From Mycobacterium sp. PSTR-4-N (GTDB lineage: Bacteria > Actinomycetota > Actinomycetes > Mycobacteriales > Mycobacteriaceae): a stretch of 64,000 nt of DNA. The position numbers and the translations under genes are program-made. Below are positions 41,187 to 49,556 of the stretch, one piece after another; position 1 is the stretch's first letter, and every line of letters begins with the position of its first letter. Below the pieces are notes generated by a model. That model was given only the letters and a program-made list of their open reading frames with translations, was not told where the DNA came from and ran no database searches. The DNA is taken from the NCBI RefSeq assembly GCF_022348085.1, contig NZ_JAKRFN010000004.1, forward strand, positions 1-64,000. Direction: 5' to 3'.

Positions 41187-42980
41187 ATGTCACACCAGAC
41201 CGTCGCCGACTACGTCCTGGAACGCCTTCGGGCCTGGGACGTCGAGCGCGTCTTCGGCTATCCGGGGGACGGCATCAACGGCATTCTCGGCGCGTTCGGT
41301 CGGGCCGACAATCAACCGCAGTTCATTCAGGCCCGGCACGAGGAGATGGCGGCGTTCGAAGCCGTCGGCTACGCCAAGTTCACCGACCGGGTCGGTGTCT
41401 GCATGGCGACGTCGGGACCGGGAGCCATTCACCTTCTCAACGGTCTCTACGACGCGAAACTCGATCACGTTCCCGTGGTGGCGATCGTCGGCCAGACGAA
41501 CCGCAGCGCGATGGGTGGGTCGTATCAGCAAGAAGTCGATCTGATCAGTCTGTTCAAGGACGTCGCCAGTGAGTACGTGCAGATGGTGATGGTGCCCGAG
41601 CAGCTGCCGAACGTGTTGGACCGGGCGATCCGTATCGCGCTCAGTGAGCGTGCTCCCACCGCGGTCATCATCCCGTCCGATGTCCAAGAGCTCGAGTACT
41701 CACCACCGACGCACGCGTTCAAGATGGTGCCGTCCAGCGTCGGTGTCGAGTGGCCCACGCCGGCGCCGGACGACGCCGCCATCGCGCGCGCCGCCGAGGT
41801 GCTCAACGCCGGCGACAAGGTCGCGATCCTCGTGGGCACGGGGGCGCGCGGCGCACAGGACGAGATCGCCGAAGCCGCTGCATTGCTGGGCGCAGGCGTC
41901 GCCAAGGCCCTGCTGGGAAAGGATGTTCTCTCCGACGAATTGCCCTGGGTCACCGGGTCGATCGGCCTTCTCGGCACCCGGCCGAGTTATGAGATGATGC
42001 GCGACTGCGACACGCTGCTCACCATCGGGTCGAGCTTCCCGTACACGCAGTTCCTGCCCGAACTCGACCAGGCACGCGCGGTGCAGATCGACATCGACCC
42101 GAAGATGATCGGGATGCGTTACCCCTACGAGGTCAACATCGTCTCCGACGCCAAGGCGGCGTTGAGGGCGCTGATCCCCAAGCTCGAGCGCAAACCCGAC
42201 CGGTCGTGGCGCGAGACGATCGAGTCGAACGTCACTCGCTGGTGGGAGACGATGCACAAAGAGGCGATGGTGAAAGCCCATCCTGTGAACCCCCTGCGAT
42301 TGTTCTCCGAGCTCTCGCCGCAACTGCCCGACAACGCCATCGTCGCGGCGGATTCCGGCTCCGCGGCCAACTGGTATGCGCGGCTGCTGCGCTTCCGTCG
42401 GGATATTCGCGGCTCCCTGTCCGGCACGCTGGCCACGATGGGCCCGGCGGTCCCGTACGGCATCGGCGCCAAGTTCGGTCATCCGGACCGTCCCGTGATC
42501 GTTTTCGAAGGCGATGGCGCGATGCAGATGAACGGGATGGCCGAACTGATCACCATTGCGCGCTACTGGCAGGAATGGTCCGATCCGCGCCTGATCGTCG
42601 CGATCTTGCACAACAACGACCTCAACCAGGTGACGTGGGAGATGCGCGCGATGGGCGGCTCGCCGAAATTCGCCGAATCGCAGACGCTTCCCGACGTCGA
42701 CTACGCCGCCTTCGCTCGGAGCCTGGGGTTCAACGGGGTGGCGATCAAGGACCCGGACGAGCTCAACGGCGCGTGGAGTCGAGCGTTGTCGGCCGACCGT
42801 CCGACAGTCCTCGACGTGTTCACCGATCCGAACATGCCGCCGATCCCACCCCATGCGGAATGGGAGCAGGCCAAGTCGGCGGCCGCCGCGGTGCTCAAGG
42901 GCGATGAGGACAGCTGGGGTTTCATCATCACGGGAGCCAAGACCAAAGCGCAGGAGTTCATGCCCCACCGCAACGGGTGA
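41187..42980 (+). CDS. Thiamine-diphosphate enzyme, pyruvate oxidase/dehydrogenase (quinone)-like
   Basis: The 597-aa protein has the N-terminal TPP Pyr domain (VFGYPGDGINGILGAF, RHEEMAAFEAVGYAK with the catalytic Glu), a central FAD/ADP-type domain (GDKVAILVGTGARGAQDEIA) and the C-terminal PP domain (EGDGAMQMNGMAELITIARY, with the GDG...N motif closing on HNNDLNQVTWEM). Close relatives are PoxB-type quinone-linked pyruvate dehydrogenases giving acetate and CO2. Acetolactate synthase or sulfoacetaldehyde acetyltransferase are less likely alternatives. GGGAG precedes the ATG. Confidence 0.85.
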   Translation: MSHQTVADYVLERLRAWDVERVFGYPGDGINGILGAFGRADNQPQFIQARHEEMAAFEAVGYAKFTDRVGVCMATSGPGAIHLLNGLYDAKLDHVPVVAIVGQTNRSAMGGSYQQEVDLISLFKDVASEYVQMVMVPEQLPNVLDRAIRIALSERAPTAVIIPSDVQELEYSPPTHAFKMVPSSVGVEWPTPAPDDAAIARAAEVLNAGDKVAILVGTGARGAQDEIAEAAALLGAGVAKALLGKDVLSDELPWVTGSIGLLGTRPSYEMMRDCDTLLTIGSSFPYTQFLPELDQARAVQIDIDPKMIGMRYPYEVNIVSDAKAALRALIPKLERKPDRSWRETIESNVTRWWETMHKEAMVKAHPVNPLRLFSELSPQLPDNAIVAADSGSAANWYARLLRFRRDIRGSLSGTLATMGPAVPYGIGAKFGHPDRPVIVFEGDGAMQMNGMAELITIARYWQEWSDPRLIVAILHNNDLNQVTWEMRAMGGSPKFAESQTLPDVDYAAFARSLGFNGVAIKDPDELNGAWSRALSADRPTVLDVFTDPNMPPIPPHAEWEQAKSAAAAVLKGDEDSWGFIITGAKTKAQEFMPHRNG

Positions 42981-44108
42981 GTGGACACTCCGCGCGCAAT
43001 GAACACATCAGGTGTGGACGTCGAAACGATCGACGCAGCAGCATATTCCGTTCCCACCGATGCCCCGGAGGCAGACGGGACGCTGAGTTGGGACTCGACC
43101 ACGATCATCGTCGTCTCGGTCCGGGCGGGGTCTCGTACGGGACTGGGATGGACCTACGGCGCCGCAGTGGTGGCGGACATGGTGCGTGGCACCTTGGCCG
43201 ACGTCGTACGCGGTTCCGATGCCCTGGACGTGACGGGCACGTTCTGCGAGATGGTGCGCGCGGTGCGCAACATCGGGCGCTCGGGAGTGGCCGGGCAGGC
43301 GATCTCGGCCGTGGACACCGCGCTGTGGGACCTCAAGGCACGGCTGTTGGGGGTACCGCTCTATCGCCTGCTCGGTGCGGTGCGCGACACCGTCGCGGTC
43401 TACGGCAGTGGGGGATTCACCACCTACGACGACCGCCGATTGCGCGACCAGCTGGCGTTCTGGACCGAGCAGCTGCGCATCCCGCGGGTGAAGATCAAGA
43501 TCGGCGAATCGTGGGGCCGTCGTGAAAACCGGGATCTCGACCGCATGACACACGCCCGTGCTGTCATCGGGGACGATGTCGAGCTGTTCGTCGACGCCAA
43601 CGGGGCCTACGGACGAAAGCAGGCGGTGCGGATCTGGCAGGCCGCAGCCGACCTCGGTGTCACGTGGTACGAGGAGCCGGTGTCGTCGGACGATGTGGAG
43701 GGACTGCGGGCCGTGCGGGATGCGGTCGGCGCCGATGTCGCGGCCGGTGAATACGGTTACGACCTCTACGACGTCCGCAGGCTGTGCGCCGCCGGTGCGG
43801 TCGACTGTGTGCAGGTCGACGCATCCAGATGTGGCGGCGTGACCGAGTTCCTGCGGGCGGCGGCCGTGGCCGCCGCCCACAACCTCGACGTGTCCGGGCA
43901 CTGCGCGCCCAACCTGCATCTGCAGGTCGCGGCCGCGACGCCGAATTTCCGCCACCTGGAATGGTTTCACGACCACACACGCATCGAGCACATGTTCTTC
44001 GACGGGGCCGGTCAGCCGGACGGCGGAGAGGTCCGAATGGACCCTGCCGTGCTCGGTAACGGACTCGAGTTCAAAAGCGCCGACGCCGAGCCCTACCGGG
44101 TTCGCTGA
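42981..44108 (+). CDS. Enolase-superfamily enzyme (mandelate racemase/muconate lactonizing type)
   Basis: The (beta/alpha)7-beta barrel has the KxK pair in RVKIKIGESWG, metal ligands in LFVDANGAYG, WYEEPVSSDD and AAGEYGYDLYD, and a His in DVSGHCAPNLH. These fit sugar-acid dehydratases or racemases of this superfamily. The substrate cannot be read. The GTG directly follows the oxidase stop; the ATG six codons later is an alternative start. Confidence 0.82.
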   Translation: MDTPRAMNTSGVDVETIDAAAYSVPTDAPEADGTLSWDSTTIIVVSVRAGSRTGLGWTYGAAVVADMVRGTLADVVRGSDALDVTGTFCEMVRAVRNIGRSGVAGQAISAVDTALWDLKARLLGVPLYRLLGAVRDTVAVYGSGGFTTYDDRRLRDQLAFWTEQLRIPRVKIKIGESWGRRENRDLDRMTHARAVIGDDVELFVDANGAYGRKQAVRIWQAAADLGVTWYEEPVSSDDVEGLRAVRDAVGADVAAGEYGYDLYDVRRLCAAGAVDCVQVDASRCGGVTEFLRAAAVAAAHNLDVSGHCAPNLHLQVAAATPNFRHLEWFHDHTRIEHMFFDGAGQPDGGEVRMDPAVLGNGLEFKSADAEPYRVR

Positions 44109-44123
44109 GCACCAGGAGACACC

Positions 44124-47039
44124 ATGACGAGCACCACGCCCCGCCATGAGCGGACCGTCCTGCCCTACGAGGCCCTCGCGAGCGATCTCGAGAGCCGCGT
44201 CGACGGAGAGGTCCGTTTCGACCCCGGTTCTCGCGCCGCCTATTCCACCGATTCGTCCAACTACCGCCAGATTCCGATCGGAGTCGTGGTGCCGCGATCG
44301 GTGGACGCCGCCGCGGACGCGGTGATGGTGTGCCGTGACCACGACGTGCCGGTGCTGTCCCGGGGAGGCGGCACCAGCTTGGCGGGCCAGTGTTGCAACG
44401 CCGCGGTCGTGATCGATTGGAGCAAGTACTGCACCGCGGTGCACTCGGTCGATGCGGACGCCCGAACCGCGATCGTGGAGCCCGGGATCAAGCTCGACCG
44501 ACTCAATTCGGTTCTGCGCGAGCACGGGCTGATGGTCGGGCCCAAGCCGTCCACCCACTACAACTGCACGATCGGCGGGATGATCGGCAACAACTCCTGT
44601 GGCTCGACGGCCCAGGCGTACGGGAAGACGGTGGACTCGGTGCGCAGGCTCGAGATACTGACCTACGACGGCCTGCGAATGTGGGTGGGGGACACCGGCG
44701 ACGACGAGTTCGAGCGCATCGTCGCCGACGGTGGCCGCCGCGCCGAGATCTACCGCGGGCTCAGAGAGATCGTCGACCGCCATGCCGAGGAGATCCGGGC
44801 CCGCTATCCCGACATCCCGCGTCGTGTCTCGGGTTTCAACCTGGACTCGCTGCTGCCCGAGCACGGCTTCCAGCTCGCCAAGGCACTCGTCGGCAGCGAG
44901 AGCACGTTGGTGACCGTCCTGCGCGCCGAGATCGATCTGGTGCCGGTGCCCGCGGCGAGCACGCTGACCATCGTGGGCTTCTCCGACGTCGCCGCCGCAG
45001 CGGACGCGGTGCCGTCGATCCTGCCTCACCGGCCTGCCGCTCTCGAGGGCATCGACCATCGACTGGTGAATCTCGAGCACAGCCAGCACTTGGCGCAGCG
45101 TACGCTCGACGAGCTGCCGGAGGGCCGGGCCTGGCTAATGGTGCAGATCGACGGGACCAGTCAAGACGATGCCGATCACAAGTCGAAGACCATGGTCGAC
45201 GACCTGCGCGGAGCGGTCGACGTCACCGCCGCGGTGATCGACGATCCGGCCCGCAAGGAGGAGATCTGGGCGGCCCGGGAAGCGGGTCTGGGCGCCACCG
45301 CCTTTCCGCCGCAAGGGCCGCCCACCCACGCCGGCTGGGAGGACGCGGCGGTCCCGCCCGACCGCCTCGGCGATTACCTCCGCGACTTCCGCGCGCTGCT
45401 GGCCCGGTACGACTACGGCGACGCAGCGCTCTACGGCCACTTCGGGCAGGGCTGCGTACACACCCGCATCCCGTTCGATCTCCGTACCGCAGACGGCATC
45501 GCCCACTATCGGCGCTTCGTCTCAGACGCAGCACATCTCGTGGTCGATTACGGCGGCTCGCTGTCCGGGGAGCACGGAGACGGCCAGGCCCGAGGGCAGT
45601 TGCTGCCGATCATGTTCGGCGAGCGCATCATCGAGGCCTTCGAACAGATGAAAGACCTGTTCGACCCGCGTGACCGGATGAATCCCGGCAAGGTGGTGCG
45701 GCCCGCGAAGATCACCGACAACCTGCGGCTCGGAACCGGCTACCTGCCGATCGAGCCGAAGACCTCCTTCGCGTTCCCCGAGGACGGTCACCGCTTCAGC
45801 CAGGCTGCCAATCGCTGTGTCGGCGTGGGCAAATGCCGTGGTGAGGCCGACGGTGTGATGTGCCCGAGCTATCGCGCCACGGGGGAGGAGGAGCACTCGA
45901 CCCGAGGCCGGGCCCGGCTGCTCTTCGAGATGTTGCAGGGCGACGTTATCACCGACGGGTGGCGGTCGACCGACGTGCGCGATGCGCTCGATCTGTGCCT
46001 GGCCTGCAAGGGATGTCTGTCCGACTGCCCGGTCAACGTCGACATGGCGAGCTATAAGGCCGAGTTCCTGCACCACCATTACCGGCACAGGCTGCGGCCG
46101 ATGGCGCACTACTCGATGGGGTGGATACCGGCGGCGGCCCGAGTCGCTTCGGCGATGCCGGGTGTGGTCAACGCAGTGACCCAGGCCCGCGGGCTCAGCA
46201 CGGCGCTGAAGGCGGTCGGAGGCATCGATCAACAGCGGGCCGTGCCGAGGTTCGCCGCTGCGCGCTTCACCCGGTGGTTCGCCGGTCACACCGCGGCTGA
46301 CCGTCCGGCCCCGCGCGGGCCGGTGCTGTTGTGGCCCGACACCTTCACCAACTACTTCGACCCAGACATCGCCCGCGACGCCGTCGCTGTGCTGGAAGCA
46401 GCAGGCTTCGAGGTCCAGATCCCGCAGCGTACGGTGTGCTGCGGCCTCACATGGATCTCGACCGGCCAGCTCGGTGTGGCGAAGACCGTGCTGCGGCGGA
46501 CGCTGCGCATCCTGGCCCCGGCTCTGCGCGCCGGCACTCCCGTGGTCGTGCTCGAACCCAGTTGCGCCGCGGTCTTCCGCGCGGATGTGGTGAATCTGCT
46601 CGCCGGGGACGAGGACGCGCACCGATTGGCCGCACAGACCTACACGATCGGCGAGGTGCTGAGCCGCCGGGCGCCTGACTGGAAGATCCCGCACCGGTCC
46701 GGGCAGGCGATGGTGCAACCGCACTGCCACCAACACGCTGTGCTGCATTACACCGAGGAGAAGAGGCTCCTCGAAGACGCCGGTGTCGACGTCGATGTCC
46801 TCGACGCCGGATGCTGCGGTCTGGCGGGCAACTTCGGATTCGAGCGTGGTCATCACGACGTCTCGGTGGCGTGTGCCGAGGACAAGTTGCTGCCTGCGAT
46901 CCGCTCGGCCGACGCCGGCACCGTCGTCGTCGCGGACGGGTTCAGCTGTCGGACGCAGGTCGACGAACTGCTGGCGGGTCCGCGACCTCTGCACACTGTG
47001 CAGGTGATCGCAGCGGCGCTGCGTGAGGCGGCGTCATGA
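44124..47039 (+). CDS. FAD-linked oxidase fused to iron-sulfur/CCG subunit (D-lactate, glycolate or 2-hydroxyglutarate dehydrogenase type)
   Basis: The 971-aa protein joins a VAO/PCMH FAD domain (LSRGGGTSLAGQCC, IGGMIGNNSCGS) and a GlcD-type C-terminal domain (GEHGDGQARG) to two 4Fe-4S motifs (CVGVGKCRGEADGVMCPSYR; CLACKGCLSDCPVNVDM). Two CCG domains follow (VCCGLTWIST, CCGLAGNFGFERGHH). GlcD and GlcF are separate in most bacteria. The enzyme oxidises a D-2-hydroxyacid and feeds electrons to quinone or a c-type carrier. It is the third gene of the SigF-promoter operon. Confidence 0.88.
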   Translation: MTSTTPRHERTVLPYEALASDLESRVDGEVRFDPGSRAAYSTDSSNYRQIPIGVVVPRSVDAAADAVMVCRDHDVPVLSRGGGTSLAGQCCNAAVVIDWSKYCTAVHSVDADARTAIVEPGIKLDRLNSVLREHGLMVGPKPSTHYNCTIGGMIGNNSCGSTAQAYGKTVDSVRRLEILTYDGLRMWVGDTGDDEFERIVADGGRRAEIYRGLREIVDRHAEEIRARYPDIPRRVSGFNLDSLLPEHGFQLAKALVGSESTLVTVLRAEIDLVPVPAASTLTIVGFSDVAAAADAVPSILPHRPAALEGIDHRLVNLEHSQHLAQRTLDELPEGRAWLMVQIDGTSQDDADHKSKTMVDDLRGAVDVTAAVIDDPARKEEIWAAREAGLGATAFPPQGPPTHAGWEDAAVPPDRLGDYLRDFRALLARYDYGDAALYGHFGQGCVHTRIPFDLRTADGIAHYRRFVSDAAHLVVDYGGSLSGEHGDGQARGQLLPIMFGERIIEAFEQMKDLFDPRDRMNPGKVVRPAKITDNLRLGTGYLPIEPKTSFAFPEDGHRFSQAANRCVGVGKCRGEADGVMCPSYRATGEEEHSTRGRARLLFEMLQGDVITDGWRSTDVRDALDLCLACKGCLSDCPVNVDMASYKAEFLHHHYRHRLRPMAHYSMGWIPAAARVASAMPGVVNAVTQARGLSTALKAVGGIDQQRAVPRFAAARFTRWFAGHTAADRPAPRGPVLLWPDTFTNYFDPDIARDAVAVLEAAGFEVQIPQRTVCCGLTWISTGQLGVAKTVLRRTLRILAPALRAGTPVVVLEPSCAAVFRADVVNLLAGDEDAHRLAAQTYTIGEVLSRRAPDWKIPHRSGQAMVQPHCHQHAVLHYTEEKRLLEDAGVDVDVLDAGCCGLAGNFGFERGHHDVSVACAEDKLLPAIRSADAGTVVVADGFSCRTQVDELLAGPRPLHTVQVIAAALREAAS

Positions 47040-47050
47040 CCGCCGTTTCG

Positions 47051-47848
47051 TCAGGCCAGTTGCTCTCGAAGCTTCGTGAGGGTGGATTGCAGCAGGCGCG
47101 AGACGTGCATCTGCGAGATCCCCAGTTCCCCCGCGATATCGCTCTGAGTCCGCCCTTCGAAGAATCGCAGCATCAGGATGGTCTTCTCCCGCGGGGGCAA
47201 AGCGCCGAGAAGGGGCCGTAGTGCCTCGCGGTCGGTGACGGCCTCGAACCGGGGATCCTCCTCTCCCATCGATTCCCCGAGGGGAGGCGCGTCGTCGTAG
47301 AAGGCCGCCGGTTTGTCCAACGAGTGCAAACTGCGGGCCTCGTAGGCGATCAACGCATCCCGCACCTCCTCGTCCCCGACCCCCAGGTAGGAGCCGATCT
47401 CTTTGGCGGTCGGGGCGCGCCCCAACGTGTGCGTCAGCTCGGACATCGCCGACGCCGCTTCGCTGTGGAGATCCTTGATCCGCCGGGGTACCGACATCAT
47501 CCAGGTGCGGTCGCGGAAGTAGCGCCGCACTTCGCCGATGATCGTGGGTACCGCGAAGGCCACGAACGGTGAACCGCGCGAGGGATCGAACCGGTTGACG
47601 GCGTTGACCAATCCGACACGCGCCACCTGGACCAGATCCTCCATCTCCTGCCCGCGGTTTCGGTACCGGGCGGCGACGTGGTCGGCCAGCGGCAGGCATC
47701 GTCGGACGATGTGCTCGCGCAGGCTCACGAACTCCGGGGAATCCGGTGAGGCGGCGCGCAAGTCCTCCACCAGAGCCACGACGTCTGCATAATCGTCGTC
47801 TTCGGTCGCTTTCGGTGTGTTCACCTGCTGTTCGCAGGTCCCGGTCAT
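47051..47848 (-). CDS. SigF/SigB-family RNA polymerase sigma factor (copy 2)
   Basis: The 265-aa protein (start at 47848, after GGAGGGATC) has region 2 (MEDLVQVARVGLVNAVNRFD, then FAVPTIIGEVRRYFRDRTWM), region 3 (SVPRRIKDLHSEAASAM; TAKEIGSYLG) and region 4 (KTILMLRFFEGRTQSDIAGE, then LGISQMHVSRLL). It is clearly homologous to the sigma at 17633. It too lacks an adjacent anti-sigma gene. It converges with the FAD-linked oxidase gene across 11 bp and is divergent from the dehydrogenase operon at 48011. Confidence 0.9.
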   Translation of the reverse strand: MTGTCEQQVNTPKATEDDDYADVVALVEDLRAASPDSPEFVSLREHIVRRCLPLADHVAARYRNRGQEMEDLVQVARVGLVNAVNRFDPSRGSPFVAFAVPTIIGEVRRYFRDRTWMMSVPRRIKDLHSEAASAMSELTHTLGRAPTAKEIGSYLGVGDEEVRDALIAYEARSLHSLDKPAAFYDDAPPLGESMGEEDPRFEAVTDREALRPLLGALPPREKTILMLRFFEGRTQSDIAGELGISQMHVSRLLQSTLTKLREQLA

Positions 47849-47920
47849 CAGAGATCCCTCCGCTGCGGCCTGTCGATGTGGCGTCGACAATAGATGCTAA
47901 TGCGCAAGTATCACATCGGC

Positions 47921-47931
47921 GCAACAATTGC
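47921..47931. promoter_or_regulatory. Recurrent palindrome GCAACAATTGC (site 5)
   Basis: The site lies in the 162-bp gap between the divergent sigma gene and the short-chain dehydrogenase. It is 73 bp upstream of the sigma start on one side and 80 bp upstream of the dehydrogenase on the other. Confidence 0.45.
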
Positions 47932-48010
47932 TGTGAATGTGTCATCCCACGTTTTCGATGCTGAAGGTGGTGGCATCCCTGGATCGCGGACTCGACAACG
48001 AGGAGGATCG

Positions 48011-49063
48011 ATGAGAAAAGAAGTGCTCAGAGCCGTCGGGCGGATGACCGGTGCGACGACAGGCCGGGATCCCGTGAGAACCGTCGTCGTGACGGGGGCC
48101 AGCGCCGGTATCGGTCGTGCCGCGGCACGCGAGTTCGGCCGCCGCGGTTGGCGGGTGGCCCTGATCGCGCGGGGACACGCCGGGTTGGAGGCGGCGGCCG
48201 CCGAAGTGGCACGCTGCGGAGGCACGCCACTGGTCGTGCCCGCAGATGTGACCGACTTCGATGCGCTCGATGCAGCGGCCGACGAGATCGAGCGGACCCT
48301 AGGGCCCATCGACGTGTGGGTCAACGCCGCATTCGCCACGATCTTCGCGCGTTTCCACGAGATCGAACCCCAGGAATTCCGCCGTGCCACCGACGTCAGT
48401 TACCTGGGTTTCGTGCACGGCACGATGGTGGCACTGCGCCGCATGCGCCCGCGTGATCGCGGTGCGATCATCCAGGTCGGCTCGGCACTGGGGGAACGGT
48501 CGGTGCCCCTGCAGTCGGCGTACTGCGGAGCCAAACACGCCATCAACGGGTTCACCGAGTCCCTGCGCACGGAGCTGCTGCACGACAACAGCGGAGTGCA
48601 CGTGACCGTCGTGCAGATGCCAGGGGTCAACACCCCTCAGTTCTCCTGGGTCCGTTCGCGGCTCCCGCGCCACCCGCAGCCCGTCGCGCCGGTCTACCAG
48701 CCCGAGGTGTGCGCTCGAGCGATCTCTTTCGCCGCGGATCATCCCGCCCAGAAGCAGTACTGGGTGGGCGGCAGCACCGTGGCCACCCTGATCGGTCAGC
48801 GCCTGTGCGCACCAGTGCTCGATCGATACCTGGCCAAGACCGGAATCGAATCCCAGCAGACAACCGAGCGGGTGGACCGCGAGGACGGGAACCTGTTCCA
48901 CCCGGTCGACGACGAGAAGGACTTCGGAGCGCACGGTGTGTTCGACGACCGCTCGCTGCCGCACAGTCCCGCCTGGTGGCTGCGCAGTCACCCCGTCGCA
49001 ACCGCGGCTGCCGGTCTCGCCGCGGTGTCCGTCGCCGTCGCGGCGGGCACGCAGGGACACTGA
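48011..49063 (+). CDS. Short-chain dehydrogenase/reductase with C-terminal membrane segment
   Basis: The 350-aa protein has the classical SDR motifs TGASAGIGRAA (cofactor), NAAFATIF (NAG-like) and SAYCGAKHAING (YxxxK). A C-terminal extension ends in a hydrophobic helix (TAAAGLAAVSVAVAAG). The start at 48011 is preceded by GAGGAGGAT. It heads an operon with the next three genes. The substrate is not known. Confidence 0.87.
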   Translation: MRKEVLRAVGRMTGATTGRDPVRTVVVTGASAGIGRAAAREFGRRGWRVALIARGHAGLEAAAAEVARCGGTPLVVPADVTDFDALDAAADEIERTLGPIDVWVNAAFATIFARFHEIEPQEFRRATDVSYLGFVHGTMVALRRMRPRDRGAIIQVGSALGERSVPLQSAYCGAKHAINGFTESLRTELLHDNSGVHVTVVQMPGVNTPQFSWVRSRLPRHPQPVAPVYQPEVCARAISFAADHPAQKQYWVGGSTVATLIGQRLCAPVLDRYLAKTGIESQQTTERVDREDGNLFHPVDDEKDFGAHGVFDDRSLPHSPAWWLRSHPVATAAAGLAAVSVAVAAGTQGH

Positions 49064-49073
49064 GGGGCTTGCG

Positions 49074-49556
49074 ATGGCACTGAAAGATGCATTGCGGCGA
49101 GTCTCACTCGACCCGGAACACTTCCGCTCGGGCCGGCCGTTCCCGATCGCGCAGGGTGCGGTCCTCGTGGCACTGGGCGTGGCGGCGCTGACGTTCGCCG
49201 CAGCGGGTGCGACCTCACCACGCGGGGCTGACCTGCTGGGCCTCCTGATCACCACGAGCCAGGGGGTGGTCCTGGTGGTCTGGGGCGCCGCGGCCCTGGT
49301 GTGCGCGATCCACCGTTCGGCGGCAGTCTGGTTCAGCGCCGCGGCGGCGGTGGCGGCGCTGGGCCTGACGATGGTGTCGGCGGTGGCGGCCGTCCACGGC
49401 CACCCGAGCCCGATGGGCTTCGATCTGCGCGACACATTGCTCTACGGCGTCCTGAGCGCCTACAACTTCGCGCTTCTGCTGTGGTTCAACGCCGACCACA
49501 TCGAAGGACCTGCCTGGGTGCCGCGCCGGGCCTCCAGCGACCGTGGGAGCAAGTGA
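49074..49556 (+). CDS. Four-helix membrane protein
   Basis: The 160-aa protein starts MALKDALRRVSLDPEHFR and has about four TM helices before a polar C terminus ending ASSDRGSK. The stop overlaps the GH15 gene start (TGATG). No family is recognised. It lies 10 bp after the SDR gene. Confidence 0.65.
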   Translation: MALKDALRRVSLDPEHFRSGRPFPIAQGAVLVALGVAALTFAAAGATSPRGADLLGLLITTSQGVVLVVWGAAALVCAIHRSAAVWFSAAAAVAALGLTMVSAVAAVHGHPSPMGFDLRDTLLYGVLSAYNFALLLWFNADHIEGPAWVPRRASSDRGSK

